Assembly: GCA_031288795.1 (NCBI GenBank)
Contig: JAITQS010000004.1
Location: 1 to 43,149 of the forward strand
DNA from: Holosporaceae bacterium
GTDB lineage: Bacteria > Pseudomonadota > Alphaproteobacteria > UBA3830
Direction: 5' to 3'
Length of the DNA stretch: 43,149 bases
Position 1 is the first letter of the stretch. Every line of letters starts with the position of its first letter. The position numbers and the translations under genes are program-made. Under the pieces are notes generated by a model. The model was not told where the DNA came from. It did not search any database and saw only the letters and a list, made by a program, of their open reading frames with translations. Shown here one piece after another: positions 10,160-18,209 of this stretch.

Positions 10160-11468
10160 GCTGCAGCCATAGCGAAATCATAAAGAACACAGGACCCAGT
10201 ATGCTAATGGACCAGACCATGTATCCCACAAACGAAGGAGCCTTAAGGCCATATCCGTCGGCAATGGATTTAACCATGAGATTCGGAGCATTCCCTATGT
10301 AGGTGAGGGCTCCCATGAATACCGTAGCTATGGAAATGGCCGTCAGAATGCAAGATTTTGTCGTCATGAGTACCTGTGGATCTCCCGACGTCAAATGGAA
10401 AAATATTAGAAATGTCGGAGCGTTATCCAGTATGGAGGACAACAGCCCACTGGCCCAGAAACAGCGATCCGGCATAAATGTTCCCGCCGGAGCTATCCAG
10501 TCGAAAACCCACTTGAGCTCTCCGGCAGGTCCCTTGTGCAGCATGTGTATTAGGGGAATTACCGTCACAAAAATACCGGCAAAAAGTTCCGCCACTTCCC
10601 TCATGGGCGCAAACGAAAAATGATTCCTCTCGCGAATTTCTTTGGGAGTAATTTTTAGCGAAACTAGCGAAATGATCACCAGTAAAATATTTCTGATCAG
10701 AGACGGATAGCTAATTATTCCCTTGCCTTCGACATTTCCTTCGGAATTGCACAAAATAACTGTCAGAAGAATCAGAGCCAACAGCAGAAGATTCCTCGTT
10801 CCTTTGAAAACGAAACGTTTCTCCTGCAATTTTATCTCCCGCATGTCGCCTCCCTCCCGATAAAACCAGGAATCGACAATGAAAAATAGTAGACACAGCA
10901 GCAAAGTCGTGATCAGCAGAACTCCGCCCAGATTTTTTAGAAACCAAAAGAAATCGACGCCCTCGAGAAATCCTATAAACAGCGGCGGGTCTCCCAGCGG
11001 CGTAGCGGCTCCTCCAATGTTGGAAATCAAAAATATAAAAAATACCAGCAAATGCGTTTTATGCTTACGGCCAATATTTGCTCTTAAAAATGGACGTATC
11101 AGCAGTGTGGCAGCTCCGGTAGTGCCGATCCAGCCGGCCACCATGCTTCCCACCAGCAAAAAGCCTACGTTGAACAGCGGTCCGCGCCCTCGGGGAAAAT
11201 CAACGTATATGCCTCCGGACGTTATGTACAGCGACGAAATAAGTAAAATAAACGGAATATAATGCTCCAATAGCGGCTCCCAAATCGCCGGTAAAATATT
11301 CTTAGCTCCAAACACATAGGCCACCGAAGCCAAATACACCGATGCCCAAAACGCCGGCACAAAACTCCCATATCTATGCCAAAAATTCGGACACAACAAC
11401 GGCAAAAGCGACATGGAAAAAATAATTCCCAAAAACGGCACTGCCCATAAAATATCAGAAAAATTCAT
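10146..11468 (-). CDS. nhaD: sodium:proton antiporter, NhaD-like
   Basis: 440-aa multi-TM protein; LISSLYITSGGIYVDFPRGRGPLFNVGFLLVGSMVAGWIGTTGAATLLIRPFLRAN, NIGGAATPLGDPPLFIGFLEGVDFFW, SSILDNAPTFLIFFHL, ALTYIGNAPNLMVKSIA. Confidence 0.85.
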   Translation of the reverse strand: MNFSDILWAVPFLGIIFSMSLLPLLCPNFWHRYGSFVPAFWASVYLASVAYVFGAKNILPAIWEPLLEHYIPFILLISSLYITSGGIYVDFPRGRGPLFNVGFLLVGSMVAGWIGTTGAATLLIRPFLRANIGRKHKTHLLVFFIFLISNIGGAATPLGDPPLFIGFLEGVDFFWFLKNLGGVLLITTLLLCLLFFIVDSWFYREGGDMREIKLQEKRFVFKGTRNLLLLALILLTVILCNSEGNVEGKGIISYPSLIRNILLVIISLVSLKITPKEIRERNHFSFAPMREVAELFAGIFVTVIPLIHMLHKGPAGELKWVFDWIAPAGTFMPDRCFWASGLLSSILDNAPTFLIFFHLTSGDPQVLMTTKSCILTAISIATVFMGALTYIGNAPNLMVKSIADGYGLKAPSFVGYMVWSISILGPVFFMISLWLQHAGT

Positions 11469-11559
11469 TGGATACCCTTTATATTTCAGGAAATCTTTTG
11501 GCGCAGATAAAAAACACCACCATACTAAAATTAATGTTTTTTGCCCAAGCTTTCTGCCA

Positions 11560-11976
11560 CTAGCGAATTTTCTTCAGAGTGGATAAGGCTTCGGCATCGG
11601 TCGTTAATCCGGTTACATCTTCATCTAGACCCACGTTCGACATGCCTTTTTCATCGGCCTTTTGAATGGATTTCAATATACCTTCGGTGTCAAATTCCAT
11701 GCGCACCGTGAAACGGTCTTTTAGCTTTACATCCTGAAACGAAACTTCCTCCGATTTGTAGCCGATATATATCAAAACGGAGTTTCCATGACACAACGAT
11801 GGACTTCCGCAATTCTTTAGGACATCTTGAATGGTGGTTTTTCCTACGACAAAGCTACCGTATTTGTCGCAAATAACGGGATTTCCCCTTAAACTCTCCT
11901 TCGGCTGACAGGAACACAGCAAAAACGCAATAAACGCAGTCGCAACCTGTATCACTTTGATTTTCATTTTTTCCAA
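11560..11976 (-). CDS. BamE/SmpA-like lipoprotein
   Basis: Lipobox-like FIAFLLCSC; GSFVVGKTTIQDVLKNCGSPS...VRMEFDTEGILKSI resembles the BamE fold pattern. Confidence 0.65.
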   Translation of the reverse strand: MEKMKIKVIQVATAFIAFLLCSCQPKESLRGNPVICDKYGSFVVGKTTIQDVLKNCGSPSLCHGNSVLIYIGYKSEEVSFQDVKLKDRFTVRMEFDTEGILKSIQKADEKGMSNVGLDEDVTGLTTDAEALSTLKKIR

Positions 11977-12145
11977 ACTCCATACATGACTTACTTTGTA
12001 AATGTGATGGTTATCGAGAAAAATGTCAATTGGGATCGTTGATATGCGCAGCGTATTGGCGGAAAAATATGGCTGACTGCCTTTTCCGATCGCTTTTTTG
12101 TTGATGTTTTTTGAAAAAAATTTTTCTAAAAAGCAGGAAAAATGT

Positions 12146-12175
12146 TTGACAAAAGGGTGCGAAATATGATAGCAT
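12146..12175 (+). promoter_or_regulatory. putative sigma70 promoter of the first ankyrin-like gene
   Basis: TTGACA (12146-12151), 18-nt spacer, TAGCAT (12170-12175); conserved in the duplicated leader at 13138-13167. Confidence 0.45.
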
Positions 12176-12344
12176 TCTCCGAGATGTTTTGGTTTTTAGG
12201 GAAATAATAGAAAAAATCGACCGAAGCCACGACCAGCATATTGGCGACGGGTTTGGAGCGTCCAGCAGTTCGGGTTGTATGTTTTGTGGTAAATGTTTTA
12301 GGGTAAACATTTGGGCTTTATTTTTTTAACAAAAGGAGAAAAAA

Positions 12345-12896
12345 ATGAAAAAAATACTGTTGATAGCTATATGTTCGATTATATGCGAAGGCATGTCTGC
12401 GATGGCCCCCCTGCAAGTGGACCTAAACGACCCTGATCTTCTTGATTTTTTTCGCGATAGCATTGAAGCAGAAGCAATATTTAGAGCTGCATGTGAAAAT
12501 AACGTTCCGGCACTGCGGCTACTCCGCACAGCTAAACCTAGCATTGTGAATGAGAGAAATGAGCAGGGGAACACTCCGTTAGAAATTGCAGTTTTTTATG
12601 GCAAGGTTGACGCGGTAGAAGAGCTTCTTACTCCTAGAGATTCTCAAGTGGCGGATGTAAATGCTGGATCACGAGGTTATACACCGCTGTATAGGGCTGT
12701 AGAACTAGCAGCAACAAAAAGGAAGAACGCAGCGATCCCGATAATTAACCTTCTTATCAATGGCGGTGCGGATCCGAGTATTAGAGCTGATGGATTTCCT
12801 GGGACTCCGCTAGAATATGCCCGATCTTATGAGGGGTGTGGAAATGACGTCATTGCGCTTCTTGAAGCGGCGGCAGGACGAGCTGCAGCTAATTAA
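12345..12896 (+). CDS. secreted ankyrin-repeat-like protein, copy 1
   Basis: Signal peptide MKKILLIAICSIICEGMSAMA; NEQGNTPLEIAVFYGKVDAVEELL, RGYTPLYRAVELA...IINLLINGGADPS ankyrin-type repeats; RBS aaaggagaaaaaa. Confidence 0.85.
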   Translation: MKKILLIAICSIICEGMSAMAPLQVDLNDPDLLDFFRDSIEAEAIFRAACENNVPALRLLRTAKPSIVNERNEQGNTPLEIAVFYGKVDAVEELLTPRDSQVADVNAGSRGYTPLYRAVELAATKRKNAAIPIINLLINGGADPSIRADGFPGTPLEYARSYEGCGNDVIALLEAAAGRAAAN

Positions 12897-12978
12897 AATG
12901 AGTTAATGTTATGAGAGGCCGTCATGTATTTTAATCCATTAGAATGATTTAAATACGTGAACGGCATCTTATTTGTTT

Positions 12979-13081
12979 GATTTTCCGATTTGCCAACGAC
13001 GACATGATTAGTCCGCAGCAATATTTTTTTCGGGAAGAAAATTTAATTTACTCGGGGTACCCTGCAGAAAGCCTTTTCCGA
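12979..13081 (-). pseudogene. rodA fragment left by a tandem duplication, with an internal deletion
   Basis: 12979-13018 matches the 3' part of rodA (about 14011-14060) and 13020-13081 matches rodA internal sequence (about 14333-14392); the roughly 270 bp between these parts in intact rodA is missing. Confidence 0.8.
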
Positions 13082-13137
13082 TCGCTTTTTTGTTGATGTT
13101 TTTTGAAAAAAATTTTTCTAAAAAGCAGGAAAAATAT

Positions 13138-13167
13138 TTGACAAAAGGGTGCGAAATATGATAGCAT
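13138..13167 (+). promoter_or_regulatory. putative sigma70 promoter of the second ankyrin-like gene
   Basis: TTGACA, 18-nt spacer, TAGCAT; duplicate of the copy-1 leader. Confidence 0.45.
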
Positions 13168-13372
13168 TCTCCGAGATGTTGAGGTTTTGGTTTTTAGGGG
13201 ATTAATAGAAAAAATCGACCGAAGCCACGACCAGCATATTGGCGCTGCCGGTTTTGCCAGCGGCATCTTGGCGGCGAGTTTGGAGCGTCCAGTAGTTCGG
13301 GTTGTATGTTTTGTAGTAAATGTTTAAGGGTGAACATTTGGGCTTTATTTTTTTAACAAAAGGAGAAAAAAA

Positions 13373-13936
13373 ATGAAAAAAATGCTGTTGATAGCTATAT
13401 GTTCGATTATATGCGAAGGAATGTCTGCGATGGCACCCCCGCAAGTGGACCTAAACGACCCTGCTCTTCTTACTTTTCTTCGCAAGAACATTAAACCAGA
13501 AGCAATATTTAGAGCTGCATGTAAAGCTGCACGTGGAAACGTTCCGGTGTTGCAGCTACTCCGCACACTTGAACCTAACATTGTGAATAGGAAAGACGAG
13601 CACGGGCAGAACCTATTACATCATGCAGTTGGTGCTGGCAGGGTTGACGTGGTAGAAGAGCTTCTTACTTCCAGAAATCATCAAGTGGCGGATGCAAGTG
13701 CACCTGCACCTGGAGCACAAGGTTATACACCACTGCATATGGCTGTACAACTACAAAGCGACAAAGCGGTCCAGATAATTAACCTTCTTATCAATAATGG
13801 CGGTGCGGATCCGAGTATTGGAGCTGATGGACTTGGTGGAGACACTCCGCTAGACTATGCCCAATCTTTGGAGTGTAGAGATGACGTCATTGCGCTTCTT
13901 CAGCAGGCGGCGGCAAGGCGAGCTGCGGCTAATTAA
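13373..13936 (+). CDS. secreted ankyrin-repeat-like protein, copy 2
   Basis: Signal peptide MKKMLLIAICSIICEGMSAMA; DEHGQNLLHHAVGAGRVDVVEELL, QGYTPLHMAVQLQSDKAVQIINLLINNGGADPS; tandem paralog of 12345..12896. Confidence 0.87.
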   Translation: MKKMLLIAICSIICEGMSAMAPPQVDLNDPALLTFLRKNIKPEAIFRAACKAARGNVPVLQLLRTLEPNIVNRKDEHGQNLLHHAVGAGRVDVVEELLTSRNHQVADASAPAPGAQGYTPLHMAVQLQSDKAVQIINLLINNGGADPSIGADGLGGDTPLDYAQSLECRDDVIALLQQAAARRAAAN

Positions 13937-14012
13937 AATGAGTTAATGTTATGAGAGGCCGTCATATATTTTAATCCATTAGAATGATTTAAATACATGA
14001 ACGGCATCTTAT

Positions 14013-15116
14013 TTATTTGATTTTCCGATTTGCCAACGACGACATGATTAGTCCGCAGCTGATCATGAATGTAATCATGGAGCTTCCTCCGTAGGAAAGT
14101 AGCGGAAGCGGAATGCCCACCACCGGCAGCATTCCCATAACCATGGCAATGTTGATAAATACGTGCGAAAATAAAAGTAATCCAAGTCCATAGCATAAAA
14201 ATTTAGCAAATGGCGTTTTTGCTACGGATCCGCACCAAAAAAAACACAAAATAAGACTTAAAAATATCAAAATAATAATTGTACCACCGAAAAATCCAAA
14301 TTCTTCTGCCAAAGTCGTAAAGATGAAGTCAGTATTTTTTTCCGGAAGAAAATTTAATTTACTCTGGGTGCCCTGCAGAAAACCTTTTCCGAACATATGA
14401 CCGGATCCTATGGCTATTTTTGACTGCAGTACGTGATAGCCGGTTCCCTGCGGATCCCTGCCCGGATCAACGAAGGTAAGTATTCTGTTTTTCTGGTAAT
14501 CATGGAGAAAATACCAGCCAAACGGACACAGCAGCAAACCAGAAAAAAAGCTCAGGGTAAAAATTTTTAGAGAAAATCCGGATAAAAATATAATGGCGCT
14601 TCCTACGAAAAACAAAACTCCTGCTGTTCCAAGGTCCGGCTGCTTCAAAACCAGAAGCGTCGGCAGCAGCGTTAGGATTATCGGTGGAATGTGACTTTTC
14701 AGGAGATGAATCTCATGCGCAGGTAGTATGGAATAATAGCGGGACAGGGCTAAAATCAACGCTAATTTCATTAGCTCGGACGGCTGGAACATAAAAAAAT
14801 ACAAATCGATCCAACGCTGAGCGCCGAGTCTTATGACACCTATTAGCTCCACAATTATAAGCGAAATAAACGTGAATGCATAAAATACATAGGCAAAATT
14901 ATTCCACATTTTGAAATCATAGAAATATACCAGAGCCATAATTGCTATCCCCCCCATAATCCTCAGCAAATGCTTCTGTACGGGATCGGAAAATACGCCG
15001 TTAAACGCACTTATCTGTCCCAAAATGCTGATCGTAAATAGCAAAAATATAATGAGAAATAAGATCTTGAATTCATTTAGGAATAAAAATCTATTTTTAA
15101 ACTTATCTATTTTCAT
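14013..15116 (-). CDS. rodA: rod shape-determining protein RodA (SEDS peptidoglycan glycosyltransferase)
   Basis: GAQRWIDLYFFMFQPSELMKLALILALSRYY, KQPDLGTAGV, DPGRDPQGTGYHVLQSKIAIGSGHMFGKGFLQGTQSKLNFLPEKNTDFIFTTLAEEFGFFG, GIPLPLLSYGGSSM. Confidence 0.95.
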   Translation of the reverse strand: MKIDKFKNRFLFLNEFKILFLIIFLLFTISILGQISAFNGVFSDPVQKHLLRIMGGIAIMALVYFYDFKMWNNFAYVFYAFTFISLIIVELIGVIRLGAQRWIDLYFFMFQPSELMKLALILALSRYYSILPAHEIHLLKSHIPPIILTLLPTLLVLKQPDLGTAGVLFFVGSAIIFLSGFSLKIFTLSFFSGLLLCPFGWYFLHDYQKNRILTFVDPGRDPQGTGYHVLQSKIAIGSGHMFGKGFLQGTQSKLNFLPEKNTDFIFTTLAEEFGFFGGTIIILIFLSLILCFFWCGSVAKTPFAKFLCYGLGLLLFSHVFINIAMVMGMLPVVGIPLPLLSYGGSSMITFMISCGLIMSSLANRKIK

Positions 15117-15349
15117 TTTAGTCGATTTCCTTACCATCCATCACATTATACAGAAAAACCGAAATGCGTCCCCAAAGCCAAGATAAAACATTTTGCTACA
15201 AATCTTAATCATAAAAATACCACATCACATTTGCGTTAATTATCAAAAAACATAAAAGCGGATATTTTTGGCAAGCCCCCTCCCCCACTTCACTTGGCAA
15301 GGAGGTAGCTCCCGGAAAGTAAGCTACCAGTTTGACTGTTGAGACTCTA

Positions 15350-15479
15350 AGAGACTGCATAATGAGATTTTTCTTACAAGAACGAGGAAAAACGTAGCGC
15401 AAGACCGGAGTGTACTGCCTGTACATGAGGATCTTGACAAAGTCGATTGCGAGGAAAATCCATTAGGCAACAGTCTCTC
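15350..15479 (+). repeat. MITE-like element, copy 1
   Basis: Starts AGAGACTGcATAATGAGATTTTTCTTaCAAGAACGAGGAAAAAC and ends CATTAGGCAACAGTCTCT; internal GACCGgAGTGTACTGCCTGTACATGAGGATCT shared with the copy at 37045. Confidence 0.8.
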
Positions 15480-15555
15480 TAAAGGCTTGGTCTAAAGGTT
15501 CAAGGTTCAAGATTCCAAGAGACCACTACCTAATGGCTTTTTTTCGTAATAGTCT

Positions 15556-17667
15556 CTAGGCGACTTTAATTGGAGTATCCTCCAGAAACTGCTTCGGCAG
15601 GATTTCCACATTGGAGCTTTGCGCCATGTCCTGTAGATTCTTGTCTCCGTGGATTCCGGTGAGAATGCAGACGCGGTCTTTGGGCAAACCGCTCTGGAGA
15701 ATCACAGTTAACCCCTTAAAGTCACTTCCTCTCAATTCGTAATCGCTTATGAAGAAAATTTTCTTTTTCTCCCAGGATGACTCAATAAAATTAAGCGCTT
15801 CTTTGCTCTTGGTAAAGAATTTCAGAGACAATTCTTCAGGGTAGTCTTTCAGCAATTTTTCAAAGATATTGAAGGTAGAAGGGTCATCGTCCAAAACAAC
15901 GATGATATTTCCTTTTTTAAAGGTCAGCTGTTTCACAATCCAAGCAGGACATTCGACTGTGGGTAATTTTATGAAAAAGGTTGTGCCCAAATTCTTTTTC
16001 GATTCGATCTCCAAAGTTCCTCCAAAAGAGTCGATGGTTGCAATAATCTGACTCAGCCCTAGACCGAAGCCTGCGTGCTTTGTACTATTGAAATTCAGAG
16101 AGCGCTCCTTAATTTTTTCGATTATCTCGCCGGACATGCCTACGCCGTTGTCTTTTACAATGATTTTTGCAAATTGGCCTTCCACTTCAAACGACACATC
16201 CACAATTCCAGAATTTTTATCGCAGGCCTCCACGGCATTGTTGATCAAATTCGAAATCATACACCCGAAACTCAGTTGATTCCCTTCAACGGAAGTAAAT
16301 TTATCGGCGGGATCAAAGGAACAATTAAACTTTATTTGGGTAGTTTTGTATTCATATATCTTGCTTCTTACGACATCGTCCAAAGCCAACGACAGAAAAA
16401 TGATTTCTTTCTGATCAGAACCTGACTTTCTTTCGTATTCATGATGCTTGCTTTTCAATGCTTCGCAAATATTTCTTATACTATTGCTTATGTCATGCAA
16501 AACGCCATGATATTTGCTTGGAATATCGGGAGACTTTACAAAAAACTCAAGTCCGGAAAGCGGAGATGCAATGTCATGTAAGATTTGGGCAGAAAAGGCT
16601 CCAAATTCTCTTCTATCCCGAATTTCTATTTCTTGTATTTTGTTTTTCTGCTCTAGTTCCATAGCTTTTTTGCGATCAGTTATGTCGACGGCAAGTCCGA
16701 TAATCCCCTCAACTTCATCATCTATCATCAGAGGTGATTTTACAGACAAATAGCTCATGCCGTCCAATGAGTGTTCCTCAACAATAAGTTGTTTACGTGT
16801 TCGCATAACTTCTAGAGTAGCGTCCCAGGTTTCCGGAGGCAATTTTTTCGCATCGTTATGCTCTATTGCCCTATTGCATGCCTCGTTTTTATATATAAAA
16901 TTTCCGTCCTTATCTATGACAAAAAAATTTACGTTTACCGACTTTTCGCTCATAAACAGAACAACTTCTTGATCTATTTGGTTTTTACGGTGCAGCGACT
17001 TTCGCCTACTCATCTGTTCGTGATTAGAAGTCCTATAATTCAGCAAATTTATATTCAAATTATAGCGCTTGTCCACGGATACTAGGGGATCTCCGAGGCT
17101 CATCGGATATACCATATTAATATTTTGAAAGAACGCGCACGTATATGCGCACTCTTCTAATATGAAACTTATGCTCTGGAAAAGAGTTCCTCCACTTTTC
17201 AAAACTTCCGCATTAGCCTTAGCAAGTACAGATTCCCTGAATTCTTCCACAATACCGTTGCCATTTTCGTCGCCGGCGAAGTCTTGTTTTATCTGCCTAT
17301 ACCACTGTTTGTATTCATCATCGTCGATTTTTTCAGACCATAATTCGATTTGCACTTCGCATTTTGATTTCTGAACAGCCTCATTATTTTTCAAAAACCA
17401 TTCCGTTGGTATATGGGGATCAGAGTATTTAGCAAATTCCGGAATAGAGTGCCTATAAAGATAGGAAGTGTCCATTATAGTTACTTTTTTGATTTTTCTA
17501 GCGGTCTCTTCATTGTTGATGGTATTTATAAGTTCTTCAAATCCTTCTCCAGTTTGACTTAAGCAGGCATAAGAAATTACCATCTTCAGATCCAAACTTC
17601 CATCTTTAGCTTGTTCCAAGAAATCCTGAGCATTTTTTGCCCATTTTACACATCGTTCTGTTGTCAT
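15556..17667 (-). CDS. hybrid sensor histidine kinase (cyclodipeptide-synthase-like N-terminus, PAS, HisKA, HATPase, REC)
   Basis: PAS segment NFFVIDKDGNFIYKNEACNRAI...GLAVDITDRKKAMEL; H-box AQILHDIASPLSGLEFF; N-box NLINNAVEA; G boxes DNGVGM and GFGLGL; REC IIVVLDDDPST...FFISDYEL...CILTG...LPK. The N-terminal 210 aa resemble a CDPS (see findings). Confidence 0.92.
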   Translation of the reverse strand: MTTERCVKWAKNAQDFLEQAKDGSLDLKMVISYACLSQTGEGFEELINTINNEETARKIKKVTIMDTSYLYRHSIPEFAKYSDPHIPTEWFLKNNEAVQKSKCEVQIELWSEKIDDDEYKQWYRQIKQDFAGDENGNGIVEEFRESVLAKANAEVLKSGGTLFQSISFILEECAYTCAFFQNINMVYPMSLGDPLVSVDKRYNLNINLLNYRTSNHEQMSRRKSLHRKNQIDQEVVLFMSEKSVNVNFFVIDKDGNFIYKNEACNRAIEHNDAKKLPPETWDATLEVMRTRKQLIVEEHSLDGMSYLSVKSPLMIDDEVEGIIGLAVDITDRKKAMELEQKNKIQEIEIRDRREFGAFSAQILHDIASPLSGLEFFVKSPDIPSKYHGVLHDISNSIRNICEALKSKHHEYERKSGSDQKEIIFLSLALDDVVRSKIYEYKTTQIKFNCSFDPADKFTSVEGNQLSFGCMISNLINNAVEACDKNSGIVDVSFEVEGQFAKIIVKDNGVGMSGEIIEKIKERSLNFNSTKHAGFGLGLSQIIATIDSFGGTLEIESKKNLGTTFFIKLPTVECPAWIVKQLTFKKGNIIVVLDDDPSTFNIFEKLLKDYPEELSLKFFTKSKEALNFIESSWEKKKIFFISDYELRGSDFKGLTVILQSGLPKDRVCILTGIHGDKNLQDMAQSSNVEILPKQFLEDTPIKVA

Positions 17668-17903
17668 TTTATTTACTCACTATCGTTATATGAGGTAATC
17701 ATAACCTATAATTAAAATATATCAAACACCTTTCGAAAAATAAAAGCGCAATATGCAAGTTTTTTATGAGGTACATTGGAAAATTATTGATTTTTCTATC
17801 GTCTATATTTTCAATAAAATTACAGATTCTATAGGTGGGTTCGCAGGTACATCGAGCATCGGATAAAAATAACGGACCGCCAATTAAAACATATTTTTAG
17901 GTT

Positions 17904-18005
17904 CCTTATCACCCTCCGGATTAAATACAAATTTAATAATGGAAATTAAGCTTGGTGTCATGTTGGACATTTTTCACCGAGCACCAGCTTATCAAAAATG
18001 TCAAA
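17904..18005 (+). repeat. degenerate direct repeat, copy A
   Basis: CCTTAtcACCCTcCGGATTAAATA...TAAGC..GG....G..GGACATtTTtCAC...TATCAAAAAtGTCAAA, related to 19770-19862. Confidence 0.55.
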
Positions 18006-18016
18006 AAAACGTTAAC

Positions 18017-18112
18017 GAGCACAAAATTAACGGAAATTTTACAATTTTTTGTCACTACGGTAGTTGGTGGAGAATGTGCTCCGCACCGGCGGGAATGAGA
18101 AAACTTGAAAAC
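18017..18112 (+). repeat. dispersed repeat, copy 1 (inverted relative to 5752..5850)
   Basis: GTTAACGAGCACAAAATTAACGGAAATTTTACAATTTT.TGTCA.TA.GGTA.TTGGTGGAGA.TGTGCT.CGC.CCG.CGGGAATGAGAAA shared with the reverse complement of 5752-5850. Confidence 0.85.
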
Positions 18113-18209
18113 GACGGGACGACGGGGGGTAAGTTTAGGTTTTGTTTTTTATGATATTTTCTTTTATTTTTTCTATGCCTTCTGCCATTCCAAGTATTTT
18201 CTTGGTAAT

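Noticed and set aside
12026-12310. Minus-strand ORF in the ank leader, with a partial twin at 13048..13266
   Set aside because: Similarity is explained by the tandem duplication of the leader; frames do not stay consistent and they oppose the putative promoters.
15205-15426. Minus-strand ORF overlapping the MITE at 15350-15479
   Set aside because: Open frame is generated by the repeat; similar fragments recur at the other MITE copies (37056..37247, 39675..39890).
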